Of a DNA stretch of 61,642 nt, positions 16,887 to 27,124 are shown one piece after another. The stretch's first letter is position 1. Each line of letters opens with the position of its first letter. A program made the position numbers and the translations under genes. The notes below the pieces were generated by a model that saw only the letters and a list, made by a program, of their open reading frames with translations, made no database searches and was not told the origin of the DNA. This DNA comes from Actinomadura chibensis NBRC 106107 (GTDB taxonomy: Bacteria; Actinomycetota; Actinomycetes; Streptosporangiales; Streptosporangiaceae). Location of the stretch: contig NZ_BCQP01000073.1 in the NCBI RefSeq assembly GCF_001552135.1, positions 1 to 61,642 of the forward strand, read 5' to 3'.

Positions 16887-17843
16887 TCAGAACAGCGCGG
16901 CCTGGAGGGAGCGGCGCGCCTTCGCGACGCGCGGGTCGTCCGGTGGCAGGACCTCGAACAGCGACAGCAGGTGCCGGCGCGCGGCGTCGCGGTCGTCGCC
17001 CGCGCTGCTCCGCACGGCGTTGAGCAGCCGCTCGAACGCCTGCTCCACGCGCCCGTAGACCATCTCCACGTCGGACGCGCCGATCTGCGCCTGGACGTCG
17101 CCGGGCTTCTCCGCGGCCTCGCCCAGGACGCGCTCGGCGTCCAGCCCGCGGGCGCGCAGGCTCAGCTCGACCGCCGCGAGGCCCTGCTTGGCCTGGACGT
17201 CGCGCGGGTCGCGGGCGATCAGCTGCTCGAACGCGGTCTTGGCGGCGTCGAGGTCGCCGCTCTGGAGGGCGTCCTCCGCCTGCTGGGAGAGCGGGTCGAG
17301 GGCGGGGCCGCCCGCCGCGTCGGCCGCCTGCTCGGCGCCCGCGGGGGCGTCCGGCAGGATGCCCTCCTTGCGCAGCGCCTCGAAGAGCTGGTCGATGGCC
17401 TGGCGCACCTGCGGCTCGGGCGCCGCGCCGTTCAGGAAGGGCAGCAGCTGCCCGGCGACGACCGCCGCGACGAACGGGATGCCCCGCACCCCCATCTGCT
17501 GCATGTACGCGCCGAGTTGCGGGTTGGCGTCGATGTCGACCTTGGCCAGGATCCATTTCCCGGCCGCCTCGGTGGCGAGCTTCTCCAGGATCGGGCCGAG
17601 CTGCTTGCACGGCCCGCACCACTCGGCCCAGAAGTCCACCAGGACGGGGACGGACTGCGACCGCTCCACCACCTCGGTGTTGAACGTCTCGTCGGTGACG
17701 TCCACGACGTACTGGCCGGCCGCCCCGCCCGCGCCCGCGGACGCGCCGCCGCCCTGGGCCCGGCGCTCCTGCTGTTTCCTGGCGGCCGCCTGGCGCGCCC
17801 CCAGGTCGATGGCCCCGTGCAACGAAAAGTCCCGAGAAGGCAT
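16887..17843 (-). CDS. Thioredoxin-fold/TPR protein (YbbN/CnoX-like co-chaperone)
   Basis: A 318-residue protein. After a short variable N-terminus it has a thioredoxin domain with an intact redox motif, WCGPC (residues 75-79), then a helical TPR-like C-terminal half (LSQQAEDALQSGDLDAAKTA). This fits the YbbN/CnoX family, which protects proteins under oxidative stress; the actinobacterial versions usually keep CGPC. The ATG at 17843 gives the typical MPSRDFSLHGAIDL start, with another in-frame ATG at 17861. It is transcribed alone, 171 nt from the malic enzyme. Confidence 0.88.
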   Translation of the reverse strand: MPSRDFSLHGAIDLGARQAAARKQQERRAQGGGASAGAGGAAGQYVVDVTDETFNTEVVERSQSVPVLVDFWAEWCGPCKQLGPILEKLATEAAGKWILAKVDIDANPQLGAYMQQMGVRGIPFVAAVVAGQLLPFLNGAAPEPQVRQAIDQLFEALRKEGILPDAPAGAEQAADAAGGPALDPLSQQAEDALQSGDLDAAKTAFEQLIARDPRDVQAKQGLAAVELSLRARGLDAERVLGEAAEKPGDVQAQIGASDVEMVYGRVEQAFERLLNAVRSSAGDDRDAARRHLLSLFEVLPPDDPRVAKARRSLQAALF

Positions 17844-18256
17844 GGGTCCATCCTGCCCCATGAGCGCCCGTGCCTGCGCGCCCGTCCGCTGGGAGCTGAG
17901 CGTGTGGCGGGGTCACCGGCCCGGTCGGACGTCCGGCACGTCCCGCCCAAAGGTACGGTTCGGCAATTGTCCGCCTTTTTCTAATTCTCCGATTCGGCGC
18001 GGTCGGCAAAGAATCCAGGCGGACCGGCGTTAAAGGCAAAAAGATTGCTGACAGCCATCACCAAGCCCGGTTATAGTCACGCTGTCGATGCATCGCGGCA
18101 CGGCAAAAGCGACCGGCACGCCGGGCCCGCCCAAGGCGGAGGCCCGGTACGGCGGACGCCGAGTGGCAGGGTTGGGGGACCGAGGCCACCGGCGGGCCCG
18201 CGCACCGGACGCGCACCGGCCGCCGCGACCGCATGACGAGCTATGGGGGGAATCTT
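17844..18256. other. Divergent intergenic region before the ABC-like pair
   Basis: About 400 nt between the thioredoxin-TPR gene (minus) and the ABC-like ATPase gene (plus). The middle (17960-18080) is noticeably A/T-richer than the surroundings and holds the promoter-like sequence at 18048-18077. The remaining roughly 180 nt ahead of the ATPase start would be a long 5' untranslated leader; no riboswitch fold was recognised. Confidence 0.45.
18048..18077 (+). promoter_or_regulatory. Sigma70-type promoter candidate
   Basis: CTGACA (18048-18053), an 18-nt spacer and TATAGT (18072-18077) match a housekeeping -35/-10 pair better than anything else in the area. It faces the ABC-like ATPase and would start transcription near 18084. 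Confidence 0.5.
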
Positions 18257-19180
18257 GTGATCGCGGAGCACTCCGTGATCGTGGCCCGAGGAATGGGTGT
18301 CCGCCGCGGGGGCCGGTGGCTCCTGCGCCCGGTGACCTTCGGGGTGCCCGAAGGCGTGGTCGGCCTTGCCGGACCACCCGGCGCCGGTAAATCCACTCTG
18401 CTGGCCACGTTCGCGACCTTGCGCCGGCCTAACGCCGGCGCGCTGCACATTCTCGGACACGACATCACGAACGCCGCCGGGCAGCGCGCCGCGCGCGCCG
18501 CCATCGGCTACCTGCCCGCCCGGTTCGCCCGGGCGGACCACATGACGGCCGGCGAGTTCGTCGAGTACGCGGCCTACTACAAGCGGACCAGCGTGTCCGC
18601 CGCGCGCTCGGTGGCGCGGCGGCTCGACCTCACCGAGGCAGCCCGCACCGAACTGGCGCTGCTGCCGCCCGACGTCCGCCTCCGCGCCGGGCTCGCGGCC
18701 GCGTGCGTCCACGGGCCGGACGTCGTGCTCCTCGACGACCCCTTCGGCGAGCTGTGCGCCGCCGCCGAGCCGTGGCCCACCGGCGCCGCCGGGCCCGGCG
18801 GCCACGCGCTCACCGCCGCGATGGCGGAACTCGTCCCGGTGCTCCGCTCCCTCGCCCCCACGGTGGTCGTCACCGCCGACGCCACCGAGACGCTCACCGG
18901 CTGGTGCGACCGGCTCCTCACCCTCGCCCGCGGGCGGCTCACCGAGCAGCCCACGCACTCGGCCACCGCGCGGCGCGGCCGGTCGGCCGCCGACCGGCGC
19001 GGCGCGGACGCGCTCGACCCGCGGGGCGCCGTCCCGCAGGCCATCCTCGCGTCCGGCCGCCGCCCGGCGGCGCCGCGGCGGCGCGCCGTCCGGCGCCCGC
19101 TGGCCGAGGTGCCCCTCCCGCGGCTGACGCTGCCGCGCCTCGCGCGGCGGCCGCCCGCCGGGAGCGCCACCGGTGTCTGA
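18257..19180 (+). CDS. ABC transporter-like ATPase with degenerate signature
   Basis: A 307-residue ABC-type nucleotide-binding protein. Walker A GPPGAGKST is intact, and the Walker B region reads DVVLLDDPFGEL, so Asp sits where the catalytic Glu is expected. The ABC signature is missing: the LSGGQ position reads LPPDVRLRAGLA. The last 80 residues are Arg/Pro-rich and probably disordered. The start chosen is GTG at 18257, 6 nt after a G-run ribosome-binding site; an in-frame ATG at 18233 has none. The next gene, a membrane protein, overlaps it by 8 nt, so the two probably form a complex with weak or no ATP hydrolysis. Confidence 0.7.
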   Translation: MIAEHSVIVARGMGVRRGGRWLLRPVTFGVPEGVVGLAGPPGAGKSTLLATFATLRRPNAGALHILGHDITNAAGQRAARAAIGYLPARFARADHMTAGEFVEYAAYYKRTSVSAARSVARRLDLTEAARTELALLPPDVRLRAGLAAACVHGPDVVLLDDPFGELCAAAEPWPTGAAGPGGHALTAAMAELVPVLRSLAPTVVVTADATETLTGWCDRLLTLARGRLTEQPTHSATARRGRSAADRRGADALDPRGAVPQAILASGRRPAAPRRRAVRRPLAEVPLPRLTLPRLARRPPAGSATGV

Positions 19181-20489
19181 CCTCGGACGGGTGCTCCGGC
19201 TGGACGCCCGCCGCACGGCACTGCTCGTCTCGGTGCCGCTCCTCACCGTCGTCGGGACGGCGGCGGCCGGGCTGTCGCTGTGCCCGTCGGTCGCCTACTG
19301 GGACAACACCGTCGTCGCCCTGGTCAACGCCGTCCGCCTGCTGGGCCCGGTCGCGGCGGCGCTGGCCGCGTGGACGGCGGTGCGCGAACGCCCGCTCGAC
19401 TACCTGCGCGACCTCACCGCGCGCTCGCCCGCGACCGGGGTGCTGTTCGACCTGCTGCTCCTCGCGGCGGCGGCGCTGGTCTCCTACGGCGCGGTGACGG
19501 CGGTGGTCGTCGCCGCCACGTTCGCGCGCGACGAGGCGGGCCACGCGCACCCGATGGGTGTCGCCGCCGGTGCGGGGGCGCTCGTCCTGCACGTCGTCGC
19601 CGGGTACCTGGCGGGACGGCTCGTCCCGCACCGCGCGACGGCGGGCTTCGTCCTCGGCCTGACGGCGGTGTGGGCGGCGGCGCGCGTCCCCGGCGTGTCG
19701 TGGTGGAGCCTGCTCCCCCCGGCGGCGTTCGACCGCATCGCGCTGTTCACCGCGCTGCGCCCGGAGGTGCTCGCCGACCAGGTCACCTGGGCGGCGGGCC
19801 TGACCACGGCGCTGATCCTCGGCTACGTGACGTGGGCGACGCGGCGGTTCCTGCTCGTCCTGCCGCTGGCGGTGGCGCTGGCGGCGACGGTCACCGCGAC
19901 GCTCGGGCTGCACCGCACCGGCGGCGGGACGGTCACGCCCGTGGCGCCCGAGCCGGTGTGCCGCGAATGGCCGCTGACCGTGTGCGTCCACCCCGCGCTG
20001 CGGGAGGCGCTGCCCCGGCTCGTCGCGGCGGCCACCCCCGTCGCCGCGCGGCTGAACGGGACGCCCGGCGCGTTCACGGCGCTGGAGCAGCGGCCGATGT
20101 GGGTGCCGGTCGCGGTGAACGGCGGGGTGGCGACCGTCCATCTGGACGAGGAGCTGTCCGGCGGGTACGCGGCGCGGGCCGTCCGGCAGATCAGCGACAG
20201 CCTCAAGGACGGGACGACCTGCGCCGCCCCGCCGAACGAGTACCGGGCCCTCGTCGACGCCTGGCTCCTGGACGACGAGCCGCCCGCCGTCCCCGACGCG
20301 GGCGCCGCGCGGCGGTTCGCGTCCTGGAGCGAGGCCGGGCGGCGCGCGTGGCTGCGGCGGCACTTCACCGCCTACCGGGCGTGCGCGCTGGGCCCGGCCG
20401 ACTTCCGGACGGAGCGGCCGCACCGCCCCGTGCTCGCCGAGCACGCGGGGCACACGGCCTCACATCGACCTAACCGGTCCGCTAGGTAA
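19173..20489 (+). CDS. Multi-pass membrane protein, partner of the ABC-like ATPase
   Basis: A 438-residue protein with about six hydrophobic segments in the first 270 residues (for example LLVSVPLLTVVGTAAAGLSL and FLLVLPLAVALAATVTATLG), then a soluble C-terminal domain of about 170 residues with Cys residues (PVCREWPLTVCVHP, GTTCAAPP, YRACALG). The start GTG at 19173 overlaps the upstream ATPase gene, so it is most likely the permease subunit. The soluble part would be extracytoplasmic if the topology starts inside. No family name can be given with confidence. Confidence 0.65.
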   Translation: MSDLGRVLRLDARRTALLVSVPLLTVVGTAAAGLSLCPSVAYWDNTVVALVNAVRLLGPVAAALAAWTAVRERPLDYLRDLTARSPATGVLFDLLLLAAAALVSYGAVTAVVVAATFARDEAGHAHPMGVAAGAGALVLHVVAGYLAGRLVPHRATAGFVLGLTAVWAAARVPGVSWWSLLPPAAFDRIALFTALRPEVLADQVTWAAGLTTALILGYVTWATRRFLLVLPLAVALAATVTATLGLHRTGGGTVTPVAPEPVCREWPLTVCVHPALREALPRLVAAATPVAARLNGTPGAFTALEQRPMWVPVAVNGGVATVHLDEELSGGYAARAVRQISDSLKDGTTCAAPPNEYRALVDAWLLDDEPPAVPDAGAARRFASWSEAGRRAWLRRHFTAYRACALGPADFRTERPHRPVLAEHAGHTASHRPNRSAR

Positions 20490-20518
20490 GGGACGGGCAT
20501 GCCGGGAAAGTCCCGTAC

Positions 20519-21256
20519 ATGGCTCGCTCCGAAGCGAAGAACGCCGAGACGAAGAACGCCGAGACGAAGAACTCGGACGCGAAGAAAGACGCGCCCCCGA
20601 AGTCATATGCCCCCCGGCCGCGGCGCGGGGTGGCCGGGCCCCTGCTCATCATCGTCGCGACCGTCGCGGTGGTCCTGGCCGGGCAGCAGATCCTGCGCGG
20701 CCTGCCCGGCTGGCTGAACCCGTTCGCCGAGGACACGAAGGACCGGAGCGGGCCCGTCCTGCTCAAGTCGATCCGCGACCTGCACCGGTACGAGGCGGCG
20801 AGCGGCAACTTCCAGGTGGTGGTCGACCTGGAGAAGGACGCGAGGTTCCTGCCGGGCGCGCTGCGCGGCAAGCGCACCCTGTTCGTCGGCAACGGGTCCG
20901 TCGACGCCTACGTCGACTTCTCGAAACTGGGCGCGGGCGCGGTGAAGGTGAACTCGGACCGGACGTCCGCCGCCATCACCCTCCCCCGCGCCCAGCTCGA
21001 ACCCACCAACCTGGACACGAAGAACAGCTACGTCTACGCGACCGAGCGCGGCCTGCTCGACCGCTTCGGCGACTTCTTCAGCAGCAACCCGAACAACCAG
21101 CAGCAGCTCTACGTGCTGGCGTCGCAGAAGATCCAGACGGCGGCCGGGCAGAGCGGCCTGACCGAACGCGCCGACGCCAACACGAAGACGATGCTGGAGA
21201 ACATGCTCAAGGCGCTGGGGTTCGAGACCGTCACCGTCAGCCTCGGCGCCCAGTGA
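20519..21256 (+). CDS. DUF4230 family membrane-anchored protein
   Basis: A 245-residue protein. The hydrophilic N-terminus contains a tandem repeat of NAETK, encoded by a 15-bp direct repeat near 20537-20566. One membrane helix follows (GPLLIIVATVAVVLAGQQIL) and then a DUF4230 domain with GNFQVVVDLEKD and GNGSVDAYVDFSKL. DUF4230 proteins are of unknown function and are predicted to lie outside the membrane. The gene is 29 nt after the membrane protein, possibly in the same transcript, and converges on the thiolase gene with a 7-nt gap. Confidence 0.8.
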   Translation: MARSEAKNAETKNAETKNSDAKKDAPPKSYAPRPRRGVAGPLLIIVATVAVVLAGQQILRGLPGWLNPFAEDTKDRSGPVLLKSIRDLHRYEAASGNFQVVVDLEKDARFLPGALRGKRTLFVGNGSVDAYVDFSKLGAGAVKVNSDRTSAAITLPRAQLEPTNLDTKNSYVYATERGLLDRFGDFFSSNPNNQQQLYVLASQKIQTAAGQSGLTERADANTKTMLENMLKALGFETVTVSLGAQ

Positions 21257-21263
21257 GCGCCGG

Positions 21264-22454
<1,191 letters not shown>

Positions 22455-22559
22455 GAGGGGCCTCCAGAATGGTGCTCGGCGACGTTTGCCACGATACCCA
22501 CGGGGACCTCGACCGGTTCGATTCGCCCCCGCCTGGCCGCGTGAGTAGGGAGAAAGCCC

Positions 22560-22994
22560 ATGCTGACCCGTATCGACCACATCGGCATCGCCTGTCGTGA
22601 TCTCGACGCCACCGTCGAGTTCTACAAGGCGACCTACGGCTTCACCGACGCGCACTTCGAGGTGAACGAGGAGCAGGGCGTCCGGGAGTGCATGCTCAAG
22701 ATCAACGAGACCGGCGACGGGGCGGCGAGCTACCTCCAGCTCATCGAGCCGATCCGGGACGACTCGGCGGTCGCGAAGTGGATGGAGAAGAACGGCGAGG
22801 GCGTCCACCACATCGCGTTCGGGACGGACGGGACGGTCGCCGACGAGGCGGCCGGGATCGCGGGCAAGGGGGTGCGCGTCCTGTACGACGCGCCGCGCAA
22901 CGGATCCATGGGATCCTTGATCAACTTTTTGCATCCGAAGGACTGCCACGGCGTCCTGACGGAGCTCGTGCAGAAGCGTCCGGACCCCGCATGA
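22560..22994 (+). CDS. mce: Methylmalonyl-CoA epimerase
   Basis: A 144-residue vicinal-oxygen-chelate protein that interconverts (R)- and (S)-methylmalonyl-CoA in propionate and odd-chain metabolism. Metal ligands are visible in IDHIGIACRDLD (His7), in the central GVHHIAFG and in the C-terminal Glu of HGVLTELVQK. It has the full family length. The ATG at 22560 is preceded by GGGAG about 8 nt upstream. It is divergent from the thiolase with about 105 nt between them, and is followed by a short terminator-like hairpin. Confidence 0.93.
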   Translation: MLTRIDHIGIACRDLDATVEFYKATYGFTDAHFEVNEEQGVRECMLKINETGDGAASYLQLIEPIRDDSAVAKWMEKNGEGVHHIAFGTDGTVADEAAGIAGKGVRVLYDAPRNGSMGSLINFLHPKDCHGVLTELVQKRPDPA

Positions 22995-23344
22995 TCTTCC
23001 AGGGCCGCCGCCGCCCGGGCGCGACCGGATCGTGACGCGTTCGATATCCCGATCGCGGACGGCGGGGCGGCGACCGCCCCTCTGTGACCGTTCAGACACA
23101 TCTGGTGGATTTGTACCGCGCCTACCTGGGCTACCGGAGGCCCGGAAGGCAAAATTGCAAACCGGACAAACCACGCAGCGCGTCAAGATGAACCCCCAAC
23201 ACGGCAGTGTCCGGAGTAGGCTTCATTCGCCGGAAGAGGTCTAGGGCACGTCTGGGGCACTGAGCCCGTCGCGGAGCCCGTCATGCCAGGAATCGACCGG
23301 TCCCCGGAACCACCCGTAGCCCCGTCACATCAGGATTGAGCCAC
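22995..23344. other. Intergenic region between mce and the Scy-like gene
   Basis: About 350 nt without a convincing gene. It contains the mce terminator candidate (23064-23080), an A/T-richer stretch around 23140-23190, and the actinobacterial-type -10 hexamer TAGGCT at 23217-23222, without a good -35 box. An 18-codon ORF starting with ATG at 23188 is present but unsupported. Confidence 0.4.
23064..23080 (+). terminator. Short hairpin after mce
   Basis: GGGGCGG (23064-23070), CGA loop and CCGCCCC (23074-23080) form a perfect 7-bp stem 69 nt after the mce stop, followed by a short T-containing run, TCTGTG. Confidence 0.45.
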
Positions 23345-24667
23345 ATGCAGTCCGACATCGACGCCCAGCTCAGCAACTTCTTTGAAGACACGCCCCCGCG
23401 CGAGTTCGACGTGGTGCTTCGCGGCTACGACCGGCACCAGGTCGACGAGCACATCAAGTCGCTCGACAACGAGGTCCGGCAGACCCGCGAGCAGACGCAG
23501 GCCCTGCAGCGGGAGCTGTCGGACGCCCACCGTCAGTTGCAGGAACAGGAACGCCCCACCTACTCGGGCCTCGGCGCCCGGATCGAGCAGTTGCTGCGGC
23601 TGGCCGAGGAGCAGGCCACCGAGCTCGTCCAGGCCGCCCGGTCCGAGGCGAACGAGATCAAGGCCGCGGCCAAGGTCGACGCCGCCGAGCAGCGCGCCAA
23701 CGCCGAGAACGACGCCGCCGAACTGCGTGCCAACGCCCAGCGCGAGGGCGACGACATGCGGGGCGCGGCCGAGCGCGAGGCCGAGGAGGTGCGCACCTCC
23801 GCCCGCCGCGAGGCCGACGAGCTGACCTCCACGACCGAGCGCGAGGTCGCCAAGCTGCGCGCCACCGCCGACCACGAGGTCGCCGAGAAGCGCGCCAGCG
23901 CCGAGCGCGAGATCGCGAAGCTGCGCACCACCACCGAGCGCGAGGTGGCGCAGCTGCGCGCGTCCACCAAGCGCGAGCGCGACGAGATCCTCACCACGGC
24001 CAAGCGGCAGGCCGACGAGATGCGCGCGCAGGCGCAGCGCATCCTGGAGGAGAGCGAGGCCCAGCGCGCCCAGGCCGAGGCCGAGTTCGAGATCCAGCTC
24101 GCCGCCCGCCGCGAGGAGGCCGACCGGCAGGACGCCGAGCGGCACGCCGCCGCCCAGGCCGCCACGCAGAAGCTCGTCGCCGAGGCCGAGCAGCGCGCGG
24201 CGTCGGCCGAGCAGCGCGCGGCGAAGGCCACCCAGCAGGCCGAGCAGACCCGGCGCGAGGCCGACTCGCACGCCAAGCAGCTCATGGCGAACGCGCGCAA
24301 GAACTCCGACAACGTGATCGCCGAGGCGAAGTCGCAGGCCGAGCAGCTGCTCGCCGAGACCAAGTCCGAGGCCGACCGCGTCCGGACGGCGGCGCAGCGC
24401 CAGGTCGACGAGCTCACCCGGCAGCGCGACAGCATCACCAGCCACCTCAACCAGCTCCGCCAGCTCATCGGCGGCGTCGCCCCGACGATGGGCGCCGACC
24501 CCGAGCTGGCCGCGCCGCCGGAGAAGGCCGCCATCCCGGCGGCCGAGCCGAAGCCGGCCCCGGCGCCGCAGGCCCAGCCGAAGCAGCAGCCCGCCGCGAA
24601 GGCCGCCGCCAAGCAGGGCCAGGCCAAGAAGTCCGACGAGGACGACGAGGACTGGTGGCAGGAGTGA
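23345..24667 (+). CDS. Scy-like polarity/cytoskeletal coiled-coil protein with DivIVA-type N-terminus
   Basis: A 440-residue, almost wholly coiled-coil protein. The N-terminus (PPREFDVVLRGYDRHQVDEHI) resembles the DivIVA membrane-binding region. Residues 87-240 fall into fourteen consecutive 11-residue repeats such as AEREAEEVRTS, TEREVAKLRAT and AEREIAKLRTT, and the C-terminus is Pro/Ala/Lys-rich, ending DDEDWWQE. Its position next to mce and a thiolase matches Streptomyces scy, a hyphal-tip polarisome scaffold, although it is much shorter than Scy and no FilP gene follows. The ATG at 23345 fits AGGA 9 nt upstream; an in-frame TTG at 23336 is less likely. Confidence 0.8.
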   Translation: MQSDIDAQLSNFFEDTPPREFDVVLRGYDRHQVDEHIKSLDNEVRQTREQTQALQRELSDAHRQLQEQERPTYSGLGARIEQLLRLAEEQATELVQAARSEANEIKAAAKVDAAEQRANAENDAAELRANAQREGDDMRGAAEREAEEVRTSARREADELTSTTEREVAKLRATADHEVAEKRASAEREIAKLRTTTEREVAQLRASTKRERDEILTTAKRQADEMRAQAQRILEESEAQRAQAEAEFEIQLAARREEADRQDAERHAAAQAATQKLVAEAEQRAASAEQRAAKATQQAEQTRREADSHAKQLMANARKNSDNVIAEAKSQAEQLLAETKSEADRVRTAAQRQVDELTRQRDSITSHLNQLRQLIGGVAPTMGADPELAAPPEKAAIPAAEPKPAPAPQAQPKQQPAAKAAAKQGQAKKSDEDDEDWWQE

Positions 24668-24707
24668 GCCAGCCTGGCTGACCGTGTGACGCGGTCGACG
24701 AACGACG

Positions 24708-24743
24708 GGAAAGCCTAGAGGCCGAAACGCCTCTAGGCTTTCC
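24708..24743. terminator. Strong bidirectional hairpin after the Scy-like gene
   Basis: GGAAAGCCTAGAGGC (24708-24722) pairs perfectly with GCCTCTAGGCTTTCC (24729-24743) around a 6-nt loop, CGAAAC. The 15-bp stem flanked by A- and T-tracts is the best factor-independent terminator in the window. Confidence 0.92.
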
Positions 24744-24830
24744 TACGTCTCACCCCCGTGGTGGCGCTGATCGGGGCCCGGCCCGGCGGCCGACGCGGCC
24801 ACCGCGGACGGACGGAAGAGGAGAAGCGGC

Positions 24831-26255
24831 GTGCCCGACGAGACCCCCCACGAGGACCGGCCCGACGCGTCCCCCGGCACGGGACGCCCGGCCACCGGAC
24901 GCGCGGTGCCCGCCCCCTCCCGTCCCGCCGACGACGAGGACGACGCGGCCCCCGCCGCGGAACCGGGCGAGCCCGCCGCGGCGGGGGAAGAGGGCGGCGA
25001 GGCGGTCGCGCCGAGCGGGGCGCTGCGGCCCGAGGAGATCGAGGAGCCCGCGGCCGGGGAGCGCGACCCGTCCACCGGGACGCCCGTCCGGCTGCCCGCG
25101 ACGGCGGACGCCGCGGAGCAGGTGGAGCCCGACCCCGGCGCGCCCGACCCGGCGCACGACGTCGAGCAGCGCAGGCGCGAGGCGGGCGTCGACCACCGCT
25201 TCCCGTTCGGGCGTCCGGGCCAGCCGTTCGGCCGGGCGCACCCGTTCGTGTTCGGGTTCACCGCGGCGCTCGGCGTCATCACCGCGTGGATGCTGGTCAG
25301 GGCCGCGACGAACGCCAAGTCCGTGATCGTGATGATCGTGGTGGCGATGTTCCTCGCGGTCGGGCTGAACCCGGCGGTGGAGCGGCTGCGCAGGTTCGGG
25401 CTGCCGCGCGGCGCGGCGGTCGCGGCGGTGTTCCTGGCCGTGATCCTGTTCTTCGCCGGGTTCGTGGCGTCGCTGGTGAAACCGGTGTCCGAGCAGGTCA
25501 CGAACCTGCGCGAGAACATCCCCGACTACGTCAACCAGCTCCAGCACAACGACCGCCTCGCCGAGTGGGACAAGCGGTACGGGCTGCTGGAGCGTGCCGA
25601 GAAGACGGTCAACAGCGACGGCTTCCAGAACCAGCTCACCGACATCGCCACCGGCATCGGCAACGTCGCGGTCAACGGGATCTTCCAGACGATCACGATC
25701 CTGATCCTGACGCTCTACTTCATGAGCTCGCTGCCGCAGATCAAGACGTTCTTCTACAAGCTCGCGCCGCGGTCCCGGAGGGCCCGCGTGGCCCTGCTGG
25801 GCGACGAGATACTCGACCGCATCGGCGGATACGTCGCCGGGCAGTTCACGATCGCGTTCATCGCGGGCGTGTGCTCGTTCGTATTCCTGTCGGTCCTCGG
25901 GGTGAAGTACGCCCTCGCGCTCGCGCTGATCGTCGCGGTGACCGACCTCATCCCGCTGATCGGCGCGACCATCGGCGCGGTGGTGGTGTGCCTGGTCGCG
26001 TTCCTCACCGGGGACGTCACCAAGCTCATCGTCTGCGTGATCTTCTACCTCGTCTACCAGCAGGTGGAGAACTACCTCGTCTATCCGAGGGTGATGAAGC
26101 GGACGGTCGACGTGCAGCCCGCGGTGACGATCGTCGCGGCGCTGATCGGCGGGGCGCTCCTCGGCGTCGTCGGCGCGCTGCTGGCGATCCCGACGGCGGC
26201 GGCGATCTCGCTTCTCGTCCGCGAGGTCGTGATCCCGCGCCAGGAGACGCTGTAG
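24831..26255 (+). CDS. AI-2E family transporter (PF01594-type membrane protein)
   Basis: A 474-residue protein. The first 120 residues are acidic and Pro/Ala-rich with no predicted fold. The rest has about eight hydrophobic segments in the AI-2E arrangement, including FLAVGLNPAVERL near the first pair, the soluble loop with EQVTNLRENIPDY, and VNGIFQTITILILTLYFM. Family members include TqsA and Na+/H+ antiporters; actual AI-2 export should not be assumed in an actinobacterium. The gene is alone behind a strong terminator and nearly abuts the convergent hydrolase gene (13-nt gap). Confidence 0.85.
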   Translation: MPDETPHEDRPDASPGTGRPATGRAVPAPSRPADDEDDAAPAAEPGEPAAAGEEGGEAVAPSGALRPEEIEEPAAGERDPSTGTPVRLPATADAAEQVEPDPGAPDPAHDVEQRRREAGVDHRFPFGRPGQPFGRAHPFVFGFTAALGVITAWMLVRAATNAKSVIVMIVVAMFLAVGLNPAVERLRRFGLPRGAAVAAVFLAVILFFAGFVASLVKPVSEQVTNLRENIPDYVNQLQHNDRLAEWDKRYGLLERAEKTVNSDGFQNQLTDIATGIGNVAVNGIFQTITILILTLYFMSSLPQIKTFFYKLAPRSRRARVALLGDEILDRIGGYVAGQFTIAFIAGVCSFVFLSVLGVKYALALALIVAVTDLIPLIGATIGAVVVCLVAFLTGDVTKLIVCVIFYLVYQQVENYLVYPRVMKRTVDVQPAVTIVAALIGGALLGVVGALLAIPTAAAISLLVREVVIPRQETL

Positions 26256-26268
26256 CGGCCGGGCACGC

Positions 26269-27060
26269 TCAGCGGGACGTCCGGGCCAGGGCGGCGGCGA
26301 ACTCGGCGACGGCCTGGTTGAACAGGTCCGGCTGCTCGACCGCGCACAGGTGCCCGGCGCGCGGGACGACCAGCAGTTCGGCGTTCGGCGTTTCGTCCGC
26401 CATGGCGCGGGCCTCGGCCTCGGTGGCGAGGGCGTCCTCGTCCCCGACCATGACGAGGGCGGGCACGCGCAGCGCGCGGAGCGTCCCGGACGCGTCGGGG
26501 CGTGCGGCCATGGCGCGCTGCGCCCACGCGGCGGCCCGCGGCGGCGTCGCCTGGACGAGCCCGCGCACCCGCCCGTACACGAGGGCGCGCTGCCGGAGGG
26601 TGGTCGGCCCGACGAGGGTGGGGAGCACCTCGTCCAGCAGGACGCGGGTCGATCCGTCACGTTCCAGAAGGTCGGCCTGGCGCAGCCGGGTCGCGCGGAC
26701 CGGCTCGGTGTCGGCGGCGGCGCGGGTGGCAGCGAGCACCAGCCCGAGGACGAGGTCCGGGTGCCGGCGGCACAGCGCCAGCGCCACCTGACCGCCCATG
26801 GACAGCCCGCCGACCACCGCCCGCCCGACGCCGAGCCGCCCGCACAGCCGCGCGACGTCGTCGGCCATCGCGTCCACCGACGGCTCGTCGTCGCCCAGCT
26901 CGGAGCCGCCGAAGCCGCGCAGGTCGGGGGTGACGACCCGGAACCGCCGGGCGAGGCCCTCGCGCTGGGCGAGGAACATCGCCGAGGAGAGCGGGAACGC
27001 GTGCAGTAGGACGATCGCCGTGCCGGAGCCGATGTCCCTCGCGTACAGCCGCACGGTCAT
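26269..27060 (-). CDS. Alpha/beta-fold hydrolase
   Basis: A 263-residue hydrolase of the classic alpha/beta fold. The oxyanion region is LLHAFPLSSAMF, the nucleophile Ser lies in GGLSMGGQ, the acid in VGDEDALA, and the His in RAGHLCAVE. The triad is complete, so it is probably an active esterase or lactonase-like enzyme; the substrate is unknown. The ATG at 27060 was chosen for fit to the usual N-terminus. It lies 64 nt downstream of a second hydrolase gene in the same direction. Confidence 0.85.
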   Translation of the reverse strand: MTVRLYARDIGSGTAIVLLHAFPLSSAMFLAQREGLARRFRVVTPDLRGFGGSELGDDEPSVDAMADDVARLCGRLGVGRAVVGGLSMGGQVALALCRRHPDLVLGLVLAATRAAADTEPVRATRLRQADLLERDGSTRVLLDEVLPTLVGPTTLRQRALVYGRVRGLVQATPPRAAAWAQRAMAARPDASGTLRALRVPALVMVGDEDALATEAEARAMADETPNAELLVVPRAGHLCAVEQPDLFNQAVAEFAAALARTSR

Positions 27061-27124
27061 AGGCACATCGGTACCCGCTCCCGGGGCGGGCGTGACGCGG
27101 GTGGCCGCCACCGGCCGCGTGGGA

